Origin: Clostridiales bacterium
Lineage (GTDB): Bacteria > Bacillota > Clostridia > Lachnospirales > Lachnospiraceae
Direction of reading: 5' to 3'
DNA: 14,133 nt
Assembly (NCBI GenBank): GCA_018369015.1
Contig: JAGZDD010000097.1
Coordinates: 1-14,133, forward strand
Part shown: positions 5,853-13,489 of the stretch, piece after piece
Layout: every line of letters starts with the position of its first letter
How positions within the stretch are numbered: the first letter of the stretch is position 1
Program-made: the position numbers and the translations under genes
Notes under the pieces: generated by a model
Database searches by the model: none
What the model was told of the DNA's origin: nothing
The model's input: only the letters and a program-made list of their open reading frames with translations

Positions 5853-7553
5853 GTGGCTATAAAAACGATTGATGCCGGTATGCTTCAGAAAATGTTTCTT
5901 TCCGGCGCGCATAGAATTGAAGGGAAAAAGGAATGGATCAATGAACTGAATGTTTTCCCTGTGCCGGACGGTGATACAGGCACAAATATGTCATTGACAA
6001 TTATGGCTGCCGCTAAGGAGGTCGGACAGATTGCAGAGCCGACCATGGATAATCTGGCAAAAGCGATTTCAATGGGAGCACTTCGGGGCGCCAGAGGAAA
6101 CTCCGGCGTTATTTTATCTCAGCTGTTCCGTGGCTTCACAAAAGAAATTAAAGAATATGATGAGATCAATATGTCTATTATGGCCGATGCCTTTGCACGG
6201 GCGACGGAAACGGCTTACAAGGCAGTTATGAAGCCAAAGGAGGGCACCATTCTTACTGTTGCCAGAGGTATGGCGGAAAAGATTGAAGAAATCGCTATTG
6301 ACTGCGAGGATCTTGAGGAAGGGCTCAAGGAAGTTCTCGATTATGGCGATTATGTGCTGTCTCAGACACCGGAGCTTTTGCCGGTGCTCAAGCAGGCTGG
6401 CGTGGTTGATTCCGGCGGCCAGGGCCTTATGGAGGTGTTAAAGGGCGCTTATGACTGCCTGATTGGGAAAGAAACAGATATTACGATGGCGCCTTCTGCC
6501 GCAAAAAGTGCAGGAGCCTCTGCCGGTATTGGTGCCGCCTCTGAAAATATTGACACGGCAGATATTAAGTTCGGCTATTGTACGGAGTTCATTGTTATGC
6601 TGGAAAAGGAATTTAACGAGGACACAGAGCATGAATTTAAAGAATATTTGTCTTCGATTGGTGATTCGATTGTATGTGTATGGCTTGATGATATTGTCAA
6701 GGTCCATGTACATACCAATGACCCGGGTCTTGCGATTCAAAAAGGCTTAAGCTTTGGTTCACTGACAAGCATGAAGATTGACAATATGCGGGAAGAACAC
6801 CACGAAAAGGTTATTAAGGATGCTCAGAAGATGGCCCAAAAACAGCTTGAGGAAGAAAAGTCCAGAGTCCAGGCCGAAGATCTTGGCCCACGCAAGGAAG
6901 CCGGCTTTATCAGCGTTTCCGTGGGAGAAGGCATGAATGAGATTTTTAAGGGCCTTGGCGTTGATTATATTATTGAGGGCGGGCAGACGATGAATCCAAG
7001 TACTGAGGATATGCTTAATGCCATTGAGCATGTAAATGCGGATACAATTTATATCCTGCCGAATAATAAAAATATCATTTTGGCGGCACAGCAGGCCAAA
7101 GAGCTGACAGAGGATAAAGAAATCATTGTGGTTCCATCCAAAACAGTTCCCCAGGGAATTACAGCGCTCATTAATTATGTTCCAGGACAGCCATCCGGGG
7201 AAAATGCCCAGCGTATGACCGAGGAAATGGGCGGAGTAAAGTCTGGTCAGGTGACTTATGCGGTGCGTGATACGGTCATTGATGACAAGGAGATTAAGGA
7301 AGGCAATATTATGGGAATCGGCGACAGCGGCATTATGGCTGTGGGCGAGGATATTTCTGTGACAACAAAAGAACTGATTAAAACCATGATGGATGAGGAT
7401 GCGGAGCTGATTAGTATTTATTACGGACAGGATGTTACGGAAGATGAGGCTCAGGCTTTAGCTGAAGCTGTGGAGAGCGAATATCCAGACTGCGATGTAG
7501 AGCTTCAAAGCGGCGGACAGCCGATTTACTATTACATTGTTTCCGTGGAATAA
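5853..7553 (+). CDS. fakA: Fatty acid kinase catalytic subunit FakA (DAK2 domain, YloV)
   Basis: The start is GTG 5853, preceded by AAAGGAGG (about 5836-5843). The 566-residue protein has an N-terminal DhaL/DAK2-type kinase domain (about 1-205) with the Mg-ATP motif D39-G-D-T-G-T-N45, the loop GARGNSGVILSQ (about 79-90) and DSGGQGL (about 187-193). A middle domain follows, then a C-terminal DegV-like domain (about 340-566) ending GQPIYYYIVSVE. FakA phosphorylates fatty acids carried by FakB (DegV) partners, feeding acyl-phosphate to phospholipid synthesis; no fakB is in the window. Length matches the family. It lies between yloU and recG in the conserved order. Identification is secure as DAK2/FakA; the kinase role is by family. 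Confidence 0.94.
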   Translation: MAIKTIDAGMLQKMFLSGAHRIEGKKEWINELNVFPVPDGDTGTNMSLTIMAAAKEVGQIAEPTMDNLAKAISMGALRGARGNSGVILSQLFRGFTKEIKEYDEINMSIMADAFARATETAYKAVMKPKEGTILTVARGMAEKIEEIAIDCEDLEEGLKEVLDYGDYVLSQTPELLPVLKQAGVVDSGGQGLMEVLKGAYDCLIGKETDITMAPSAAKSAGASAGIGAASENIDTADIKFGYCTEFIVMLEKEFNEDTEHEFKEYLSSIGDSIVCVWLDDIVKVHVHTNDPGLAIQKGLSFGSLTSMKIDNMREEHHEKVIKDAQKMAQKQLEEEKSRVQAEDLGPRKEAGFISVSVGEGMNEIFKGLGVDYIIEGGQTMNPSTEDMLNAIEHVNADTIYILPNNKNIILAAQQAKELTEDKEIIVVPSKTVPQGITALINYVPGQPSGENAQRMTEEMGGVKSGQVTYAVRDTVIDDKEIKEGNIMGIGDSGIMAVGEDISVTTKELIKTMMDEDAELISIYYGQDVTEDEAQALAEAVESEYPDCDVELQSGGQPIYYYIVSVE

Positions 7554-7586
7554 GCTTTGAATAATGATGTGTCCGCAGAGTGAGTG

Positions 7587-9638
7587 ATGAATTTATATAG
7601 TAAGATCAACACCTTAAAGGGTGTCGGCGAAAAAACAGAAAAGCTTTTAAACAAGCTCGGAATATATACGGTTGAGAATCTTCTGGAATATTATCCGAGA
7701 AATTATGATGTTTATGAGGCACCTGTTTTTCCTGAGCAAATTGAAGAAGGAAAGGCGGCCGCCGTTATATGTACAGTGACGGCTTTGCCTTCAGTCAGCA
7801 GGGGAACGAGAGTTCCCCTTGTGACGTTAAAGACAAAAGGCCCGGGGCGTATGCTTTATATGACATGGTACCATATGCCTTATCTAAAAAATACAATACG
7901 CCTTGGGGAAACGTATATTTTTCGGGGAACGGCTGTAAATAAACGGGGAAGCCTGACGATGGAGCAGCCGGAGATTTTTACGCCAGAGGATTATCAGGCA
8001 AAGCAAAATTCGATGCAGCCTGTTTATTCTCTGACAGAAGGCGTTGGCAATAAGTTGCTTGTCCGTCTTGTAGAGCAGGCGCTTGGCTGCGTGGATCTTT
8101 CCAGGGAGTTCCTTCCGTTATGGGTGCGGGAAAAGTATAAACTGGCGGAGTATAATTATGCCTTAAAAGAAATTCATTTTCCAAAGGATTTTGAAGCTAT
8201 GATGACTGCAAGGCGTCGGCTTGTTTTTGACGAATTTTTTATTTTCGCTCTTGCGCTTCAAAATATGAAGGAACATACGGAGCAGATCAATAATCTTTAT
8301 CCGATGAAGCCTGTGCCGGAGTGCGGCGCGCTGTTAAATGCCCTTCCTTATAAGCTGACGGGCGCCCAGCTTCGCACATGGGAGGAAATACAAAAGGACA
8401 TGAGCTCTCCAAAGGTAATGAACCGTCTTGTCCAGGGCGATGTAGGCTCTGGAAAAACAATCGTGGCCGCGCTGGCGCTGTTATGCGCCGCCCAAAATGG
8501 TTATCAGGGCTGTATTATGGCGCCGACGGAGGTTTTGGCCAGGCAGCATTTTGAATCCTTTGAAAAGCTTCTGACGCCTTTTGGCGTCCGGCTGGTCCTG
8601 CTTTGCGGCAGTATGACTGCCAAGGAAAAGAGGACAGCCAACGAGCGCATTGCAGCCCATGAGGCGGATATTATTGTAGGAACTCATGCGCTGATTCAGG
8701 AAAAAGTTGCTTATGATCGCCTGGCTCTTGTTGTAACGGATGAGCAGCACCGTTTTGGAGTGCGCCAGAGAGAATTTTTGTCGGGGAAGGGAGAAACGCC
8801 TCACGTCCTTGTTATGAGTGCTACGCCTATACCAAGGACGCTGGCGATTATTTTATATGGCGATCTTGATATTTCAGTCATTGATGAGCTTCCGGCGAAG
8901 CGGCTTCCTGTCAAAAATTGCGTCGTAGGTATAAATTACAGGAAAACAGCCTATCATTTTATTGAAAACCAGGTCCGTCTTGGCCACCAGGTGTATATTA
9001 TATGCCCCATGGTTGAAGAAAGTGAAATGATGGAGGCAGAAAATGTTGTAGATTATACAAAACGGGTCCGGGAGACGCTTCCCTCGGATATTTGTGTGGA
9101 ATATCTCCACGGAAAGCAAAAGCCGAAGGAAAAGAATGGAATTATGGAGCGTTTTGCTGCGGGAGAGATTCAGGTGCTTGTATCCACAACGGTTGTGGAG
9201 GTTGGCGTCAATGTACCCAATGCCACGGTAATGATGATCGAGGACGCCCAGCGCTTTGGGCTGGCCCAGCTCCACCAGCTAAGGGGACGGGTTGGCCGGG
9301 GGGATGCCCAGTCTTATTGTATTTTTGTGAATACATCGGATAAAAAGAGCGCCCAGGAACGGCTTGACGTTCTCGTAAAATCCAATGATGGCTTTTTTAT
9401 TGCCGGTGAAGATTTAAAACTTCGCGGCCCCGGCGATCTGTTTGGCTTAAAGCAAAGCGGTATTATGGAGTTTAAAATCGGAGATATTTTTAACGATATG
9501 GACCTTTTAAAGGAAGCGACGGCAACAGCGAAAGCGCTGTCGGCTTCTGCCGCTTTTTTTGAAGAAGAGGAATACCGGGAACTAAACGATAAGCTTAAAC
9601 GTTATCTGCAAAGCAGTGCGGATGGCGTGGTTCTTTAA
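7587..9638 (+). CDS. recG: ATP-dependent DNA helicase RecG
   Basis: ATG 7587 is the likely start; GTG 7584 is directly adjacent and in frame, and both have only a weak GAGTGAG-like site. The 683-residue product begins with the RecG wedge/OB region (about 1-250), including KGVGEKTEKLLNKLGI. The helicase core has Walker A GDVGSGKT (284-291), the DEQH box (385-388), SATPIPRT (motif III) and LRGRVGRG (motif VI), then the C-terminal TRG-type region. RecG unwinds branched DNA and reverses stalled replication forks. The length is normal. It starts 33 bases after fakA, so it is the last gene of the yloU-fakA-recG operon, and a terminator follows. No defect is visible. Confidence 0.97.
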   Translation: MNLYSKINTLKGVGEKTEKLLNKLGIYTVENLLEYYPRNYDVYEAPVFPEQIEEGKAAAVICTVTALPSVSRGTRVPLVTLKTKGPGRMLYMTWYHMPYLKNTIRLGETYIFRGTAVNKRGSLTMEQPEIFTPEDYQAKQNSMQPVYSLTEGVGNKLLVRLVEQALGCVDLSREFLPLWVREKYKLAEYNYALKEIHFPKDFEAMMTARRRLVFDEFFIFALALQNMKEHTEQINNLYPMKPVPECGALLNALPYKLTGAQLRTWEEIQKDMSSPKVMNRLVQGDVGSGKTIVAALALLCAAQNGYQGCIMAPTEVLARQHFESFEKLLTPFGVRLVLLCGSMTAKEKRTANERIAAHEADIIVGTHALIQEKVAYDRLALVVTDEQHRFGVRQREFLSGKGETPHVLVMSATPIPRTLAIILYGDLDISVIDELPAKRLPVKNCVVGINYRKTAYHFIENQVRLGHQVYIICPMVEESEMMEAENVVDYTKRVRETLPSDICVEYLHGKQKPKEKNGIMERFAAGEIQVLVSTTVVEVGVNVPNATVMMIEDAQRFGLAQLHQLRGRVGRGDAQSYCIFVNTSDKKSAQERLDVLVKSNDGFFIAGEDLKLRGPGDLFGLKQSGIMEFKIGDIFNDMDLLKEATATAKALSASAAFFEEEEYRELNDKLKRYLQSSADGVVL

Positions 9639-9645
9639 GGTACTG

Positions 9646-9676
9646 CTGTTTACAGGAGTCTGTAAACAGTTATTTT
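9646..9676 (+). terminator. Intrinsic terminator of recG
   Basis: CTGTTTACA (9646-9654) and TGTAAACAG (9661-9669) form a perfect 9-bp stem with a GGAGTC loop, followed by TTATTTT (9670-9676). It begins eight bases after the recG stop codon. The stem is A/T-rich but the layout is standard. Confidence 0.75.
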
Positions 9677-9680
9677 AAAT

Positions 9681-9844
9681 GTAACAGTTCAGCCCGCGCC
9701 ATTCGCAAAGCCGCGCTAACGCGCTTTCCGCCGCTTCGCGGCTGCCTTTGCTCATAACCTGGCGCTCCCTCAGCCGGGAGCAACAGGCCTAAAATCGTGT
9801 AAAAACGATTTTTAGCTATTACTTCCGGCTGGCTGAACTGTTAC
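9681..9844. mobile_element. Palindromic MITE-like element, 164 bp, with extra internal module
   Basis: It has the same terminal 14-bp inverted repeats as the copy at 4956-5052 (9681-9694 and 9831-9844) and almost identical first 75 bases. It carries an additional 67 bases after the CTCAT at 9751-9755. The insert has its own hairpins: CCTG-GC-GCTCCC / GGGAGC-AA-CAGG (9758-9787) and CTAAAATCG / CGATTTTTAG (9789-9815). No transposase frame is present. No 8-bp flanking repeat is seen (TTTTAAAT against CTGTAAAG), so the flanks have changed or the insertion is old. It fills the space between the recG terminator and the SASP promoter. Confidence 0.68.
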
Positions 9845-9864
9845 CTGTAAAGTTACAATTTTCC

Positions 9865-9894
9865 AGTGTATTTTTGGCGGCTGCGGCCATAATA
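9865..9894 (+). promoter_or_regulatory. Candidate SigG-type promoter of the SASP gene
   Basis: CATAATA (9888-9894) fits the forespore sigma-G -10 pattern CATAnTA. Seventeen bases upstream lies AGTGTA (9865-9870), a weak -35. It is about 65 bases before the SASP start codon. SASP genes of this family are normally read by sigma-G, which agrees. The -35 is poor. Confidence 0.45.
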
Positions 9895-9960
9895 ATAGTG
9901 TCACCAGTAAACATTGCCGCAATTAAAGCGGCGCAACAGGATTCAAAGGAGGACACGGTT

Positions 9961-10176
9961 ATGAGAAACAGTTCATCCAATACACCGGAAGTACCACAGG
10001 CAAAAGCTGCTCTGGACAAGTTCAAATTTGAAGTTGCCAGCGAGCTTGGTGTACCATTGACAAACGGTTACAATGGTAATCTCACATCTTACCAGAACGG
10101 TTCTGTTGGCGGAGAAATGGTTCGCCAGATGATCCGCCGCCAGGAGGAGCAGATGTCAGGCAAAATGCCTAACTAA
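9961..10176 (+). CDS. Alpha/beta-type small acid-soluble spore protein
   Basis: ATG 9961 follows a strong AAAGGAGG at 9945-9952. An in-frame TTG extension from 9874 would run across the promoter and is rejected. The 71-residue product shows the SASP marks: ALDKFKFEVASELGVPL, where the germination-protease site usually lies within the F-E-(I/V)-A-x-E segment, then GYNGNLTSYQNGSVGGEMVRQMIRRQEEQM, matching the conserved (G/N)GxVGGxMV(R/K)xM(I/V) end. These proteins coat forespore DNA and protect it from heat and UV, and are degraded by GPR at germination. It is a single-gene unit with its own candidate sporulation promoter and a terminator at 10486-10542. Identification is secure. Confidence 0.96.
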   Translation: MRNSSSNTPEVPQAKAALDKFKFEVASELGVPLTNGYNGNLTSYQNGSVGGEMVRQMIRRQEEQMSGKMPN

Positions 10177-10219
10177 GCCGTCATGCTGCGTTTTGCGCGG
10201 CACTACTATGAATGAAAGC

Positions 10220-10475
10220 CAGGATTGCTCCGTGCCTGCGGCGTCTACGCTGCCGCTCCGGTCGGTGCTTAACAAGCGCCACTGGCGCTTAGCACCCCGC
10301 AATCCTGCCCCAAGGTATTCGGACTTTCCGCTGCTTACAGCAGGTCTACGCTTCGCTCCGGTCGTTGCTAGACGCGTGCCACTGGCACGCAGCAACCGTC
10401 CTCATACCTTGAGGTTATCAAATGTGCATACACAGGGGCAAGTAAACTTGCTCCTGCGCCTGCCCACTTGATAAC
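10220..10475 (+). repeat. Array of three branched hairpin modules after the SASP gene
   Basis: Module 1 is closed by CAGGATTGC (10220-10228) and GCAATCCTG (10299-10307), with inner hairpins GCGGCGT-CT-ACGCTGC and GGTGCT / AGCACC around GCGCC-ACT-GGCGC. Module 2 is closed by CAAGGTAT (10311-10318) and ATACCTTG (10404-10411), then GGAC / GTCC, with inner CTGCT-TAC-AGCAG (10331-10343) and GTTGCT / AGCAAC around GCGTGCC-ACT-GGCACGC. Both share a CTCCGGTCG linker. Module 3 is closed by GTTATCAA (10414-10421) and TTGATAAC (10468-10475), with an 11-bp stem at 10433-10456. A 92-codon frame across it is only a by-product of the repeats. It could be a dispersed repeat or a structured RNA. Confidence 0.6.
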
Positions 10476-10485
10476 TTTCATAATA

Positions 10486-10542
10486 AGGGTACTGCAAGGA
10501 GATGAATAGCTGCTATTCATTTCCTTGCCAGTATCCTTTTTT
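10486..10542 (+). terminator. Strong intrinsic terminator for the SASP transcript
   Basis: AGGGTACT-GCAAGGAGATG (10486-10504) with GAATAGC pairs with GCTATTCAT and TTCCTTGC-CAGTATCCT (10512-10537), with one bulged base and a few G-T pairs, followed by TTTTTT (10537-10542). It may also help stop the converging racemase transcript, but on the minus strand only a TTATTATG follows. Confidence 0.8.
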
Positions 10543-10563
10543 CGTTTGATAGGAAGCTTCGTT

Positions 10564-11739
10564 TTATACCTTAATGCGGTGAATACGGCTGCCGAGCCGG
10601 CACAGTATTTCATTGGCAATAGTGCCGGACCAGCCGGCAATATCTTCGGCCCGGATTTCTTCGCTGCCTTCCCGGCCAAGCAGTGTGACGGGGGTGCCGG
10701 TGCAAACGTCTGGAATATCCGATATATCCACAGCCATTTGATCCATACAGATCCGCCCGGCAATGGGAGCTTTGTGCCCGTGAATGAGCACATAGCCTTT
10801 GCCGGAAATATTTCTCGGATAGCCGTCGCCGTACCCGGCGGGAATGACGGCGATTTTGCGGTCCGTCTTTGCTTTGTAGGCCCGGCCATAGCCTACCGTA
10901 TCTTTGGCGGGAACCTCCCGGACTAAGGCGACATAGCTGTGAAGGGAAAGCACGGGCCAAAGATCTGGAACAGCAATAAGAGAGAGGGGCTTTTGGGAAA
11001 AACACCCGTACATCATAATACCGATCCGGGCATAGCTGCACGGCAGGGCAGGATTGTTGATCAGGCCATAGCTGCTCTGGATATGGAGGGGAGGCAGGGC
11101 GGCTCCCTGTTTTTTCAACTGGTCTGCCAAAGTGAAAAAACGGCGGATCTGTTCCAGGGTAAATAACCGGTCCTTTGCGTCAAGGCTGTCGCAGCAGCAC
11201 AGATGGGTAAACATACCTGTCACCAAAATATGACGGGAGGCTAACTGTTTTTTTATAGCGGACAAATCCTCTGGCGGCAGGCCAAGGCGGTGCATTCCTG
11301 TGTCGATTTTTATGTGGGCCTTTAACGGTTTTGTAAACGTTATTCCCGGGGATAACGGGCCAGCTGTGCGAGAAAGGTAATTTTCCAATGCCTGGCCATG
11401 GGCTTCATCGACGATCGTTTGCGTTAAATCATAGCGAAGAAGGAGGGGAATACACTCCGGCGGGGTATATCCAAGAATAAGTATCTGCCCGGAAACATTT
11501 TCCTGGCGCAGGCGGATGCCTTCTTCAAGGGTAGCGACAGCAAAATCTGTAATGCCAAGGCTGTTTAAATGCCCGGCGACAATGGTGTCGCCGTGGCCAT
11601 AGGCGTTTGCTTTGACAACAGCCATAAAATGGCAGCCTGGGGGCATATATTTTTGAAGCTCAAGGATATTGTGGGTCAGCGCCTTTTGATGAATTTTCGC
11701 GTAAAGGCGGTTATGAGAGAGTATCGTTTTATTTTCCAT
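10564..11739 (-). CDS. vanT: VanT racemase subunit (serine/alanine racemase, PLP fold III)
   Basis: The 391-residue product is a complete alanine-racemase-type enzyme. It has the PLP-lysine motif VVKANAYGHG (Lys43), the substrate-side VGYG motif (Tyr284, the catalytic Tyr), and ICMDQ (330-334). The segment HIQSSYGLINNP with YARIGIMMYG resembles VanT more than housekeeping Alr, which usually has NSAG there. Context agrees: it is the last gene after a D-Ser-type ligase, VanXY and an acyltransferase-like membrane gene. The role would be L-Ser (or L-Ala) to D-Ser racemisation. ATG 11739 lies inside the end of the membrane-subunit gene (64-base overlap) with GGTGAT just upstream, suggesting translational coupling. 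In enterococcal VanT both parts are one chain. A plain alanine racemase remains possible. Confidence 0.82.
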   Translation of the reverse strand: MENKTILSHNRLYAKIHQKALTHNILELQKYMPPGCHFMAVVKANAYGHGDTIVAGHLNSLGITDFAVATLEEGIRLRQENVSGQILILGYTPPECIPLLLRYDLTQTIVDEAHGQALENYLSRTAGPLSPGITFTKPLKAHIKIDTGMHRLGLPPEDLSAIKKQLASRHILVTGMFTHLCCCDSLDAKDRLFTLEQIRRFFTLADQLKKQGAALPPLHIQSSYGLINNPALPCSYARIGIMMYGCFSQKPLSLIAVPDLWPVLSLHSYVALVREVPAKDTVGYGRAYKAKTDRKIAVIPAGYGDGYPRNISGKGYVLIHGHKAPIAGRICMDQMAVDISDIPDVCTGTPVTLLGREGSEEIRAEDIAGWSGTIANEILCRLGSRIHRIKV

Positions 11740-12929
11740 AAAATCACCGATAAAATGCAGGATACAAAAGTTACTGCAAAAAAGAAGATAAAGCTTTGGT
11801 GGACGAGCAGCGGTTCCAGACCGGATAGTTTAGCAAAACCCCGGACGAGAACAATAACCCATGGGTGGATGATATAAATGATCAGGGCGATATTTGAGTA
11901 AAAGCTGTGGCCTTTATTCTGCTGCGGGCAACGCTTTGGGCAGACATGCCGTGAGGGTCTCATACCCCGGTACCGTTTCGCAGGTGCAAAGGGCACCGGA
12001 TGGCCAGGGCTTTCGGGTAGCGGACGGTTTGTCCTGTTTTCTGCCCGTTGAGAAAGGCATAATAAAAAACGGAAAAGAAAATACATCAGCGGCGGCAGAA
12101 GTATGTACATACTGTCATGGCGCTGCCAAAGCAGGCTCCTAAGCGCGAGGGCCTCCACAATAAGGCCGGACAAAAGAGCCAGGGAAGCAATCCCATAAAA
12201 GGTTTGTCTGCGGCGGCGGATACGGGGCGGATGGTTTCGGATAAACCAGCCAAGGCTTATAAAAACCGGGGCGAAAAAAAGGCCGTTTCTTGTATAGCTG
12301 CTTATCCCAAAAAGAAAGTCATAGACCGCTTTGAGGGCGGGGATATTTTGAATACAGCCATAATAGCTGTCGCCCAAAAGTCCTGGAATATATAAAATAA
12401 GGCTTAGGACCAGGCAGAGCCAGCTTGCCCGTCGGGCAGACCATCTTCGTAAAAAACAGCTCCATGTTAGAAGAAAAACAAGGGCAAGTCCTAAAATAGC
12501 GGCAGGAAGATACCATAGATGGTAGAAGGTGCCGTCAAAAAACAGCCACTTGACCGGATGGCTTAAATCCCACTGTCCGGAATAAATATTTAATGGCAAA
12601 TATAAAAGAATTGCTGCAAAATAAATCAGGAACAGCTTTTTTTCTCGGCAAACAAAATTTTTATAGAGTAAAGCCCTGCGTCCGGGCCTGCCTAAATGCG
12701 TGCTGCCTTGTGTGCTTTGGGCCTGGCAGGCACGCAAGCCTTCCCTCGGGCGAGGTGGCATGAGAAAGTAGCCTGTGAGCATGAAGAAAAAGGGAACAGC
12801 GGTTCTGGCAATACACCGTGTCAATAGAAAATCTCCGGTTTCGGAAAAGGATTCCAGAGGGGAGGTGTGGATGGCAATGACAAGAATTGCCGCAATGATC
12901 CGGCAAGGGTCTAAAAGCTTTGTATTCAT
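11676..12929 (-). CDS. VanT membrane subunit (acyltransferase-3-like domain)
   Basis: ATG 12929 was chosen: it overlaps the VanXY stop by four bases (ATGA) and gives MNTKLLDPCRIIAAILVIAIH. A GGAGG lies 13 bases upstream. Upstream frame extension to 13010 runs into VanXY. The 417-residue product is hydrophobic with about nine to ten membrane helices, the H-containing first helix (IAIHTSPL) and the IIYIIHPWVIVLVRG segment near the end, as in the N-terminal membrane domain of VanT. That domain is thought to help serine enter the cell. Two Arg/Pro/Gly-rich stretches without hydrophobic character interrupt it: one about 12670-12757, one about 11900-12050. They lengthen the protein over the usual domain. 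The stop at 11676 lies within the racemase gene in another frame. Confidence 0.72.
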   Translation of the reverse strand: MNTKLLDPCRIIAAILVIAIHTSPLESFSETGDFLLTRCIARTAVPFFFMLTGYFLMPPRPREGLRACQAQSTQGSTHLGRPGRRALLYKNFVCREKKLFLIYFAAILLYLPLNIYSGQWDLSHPVKWLFFDGTFYHLWYLPAAILGLALVFLLTWSCFLRRWSARRASWLCLVLSLILYIPGLLGDSYYGCIQNIPALKAVYDFLFGISSYTRNGLFFAPVFISLGWFIRNHPPRIRRRRQTFYGIASLALLSGLIVEALALRSLLWQRHDSMYILLPPLMYFLFRFLLCLSQRAENRTNRPLPESPGHPVPFAPAKRYRGMRPSRHVCPKRCPQQNKGHSFYSNIALIIYIIHPWVIVLVRGFAKLSGLEPLLVHQSFIFFFAVTFVSCILSVILWKIKRYSLITAFTRKFIKRR

Positions 12930-13489
12930 AGAGCAATATATTCCTCCAGAACAAGATGATTTTCCGTAATAATCCAGGCGTGGGGAGTACCCACGTAGCG
13001 GAAATGCCATGGCTCACAGGCAATTCTTGTCAGGCGCTCCTTTCCCTTAGGGTAACGTTCGATAAAACCAAACTCCGGGGCTTTGCGCCGAAATTCTTCA
13101 TAAATTCCCGCATTTGGAAAGCTGGGGCATATAAAATCAATCTGTTTTGTGCGGGCGGCAACATCAATGGCAAGCCCGGTTTCATGCTCGCTGCATCCGG
13201 GAGGCGCAACGAATTGATCTCTGTACCGGGAACCATGCTTCCTTTCGCAGCTCTCCCAAATGTCGATTTGTTCTTTATGAGAGCGGAAGCCGCTGACAAG
13301 GGCGATTGCCTGGAACCCATGAATGGCGTCAAGGAGCCGATGCAGCGCCCTGGCGGCATAGGCTTCCATAAGAATGTCAGGGTAATCCGGGTGGGGCGCC
13401 AAAAGCCTTGCGGTATCCGGTGTCTGCCTGGCCGGATGCTCCCGGTTGACAAGCTGAAGATAAAAATTTTCTAAATATAATTGATTCAT
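12926..13489 (-). CDS. vanXY: VanXY-type D,D-dipeptidase/D,D-carboxypeptidase (M15 family)
   Basis: The 187-residue product has no signal peptide or membrane helix, so it is cytosolic like VanXY. The zinc-site residues are His102 and Asp109 in PGCSEHETGLAIDV, and Glu159 and His162 in EPWHFRYVG. SGFRSHKEQIDIWE, ICPSF and GFIERYPKGKERLT also follow the VanXY pattern closely. The length is close to VanXY of VanC-type enterococci. VanXY enzymes hydrolyse D-Ala-D-Ala and the terminal D-Ala of pentapeptide precursors, so that mainly D-Ala-D-Ser ends remain. ATG 13489 overlaps the ligase TGA by four bases (ATGA); GGAGGTGG lies just upstream inside the ligase gene. This is a clean polycistronic arrangement. 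VanX- and VanY-only activity cannot be separated by eye. Confidence 0.88.
   Translation of the reverse strand: MNQLYLENFYLQLVNREHPARQTPDTARLLAPHPDYPDILMEAYAARALHRLLDAIHGFQAIALVSGFRSHKEQIDIWESCERKHGSRYRDQFVAPPGCSEHETGLAIDVAARTKQIDFICPSFPNAGIYEEFRRKAPEFGFIERYPKGKERLTRIACEPWHFRYVGTPHAWIITENHLVLEEYIAL

Noticed and set aside
9874..9960. N-terminal extension of the SASP from TTG 9874
   Set aside because: It crosses the likely promoter; the strong ribosome site belongs to ATG 9961, which gives the standard SASP N-terminus.
10177..10199. Terminator directly after the SASP stop codon
   Set aside because: TGCTGCG / CGCGGCA can pair, but no T-run follows; the real terminator is at 10486-10542.
10193..10471. 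92-residue open frame across the hairpin array
   Set aside because: It has no ribosome site, and its composition follows from the GC-rich inverted repeats. The paired structure explains the sequence better than coding.
10220..10475. CRISPR array
   Set aside because: The repeats are not evenly spaced or identical, there are no spacers of constant length, and no cas gene is present.
11676..11739. Programmed -1 frameshift joining the two VanT parts
   Set aside because: The direction would fit, but no X-XXY-YYZ heptamer in the right frame was found; a plain coupled start at ATG 11739 is simpler.
12956..13474. 172-residue plus-strand frame opposite VanXY
   Set aside because: The VanXY frame has all catalytic motifs, and the antisense frame shows no family features.
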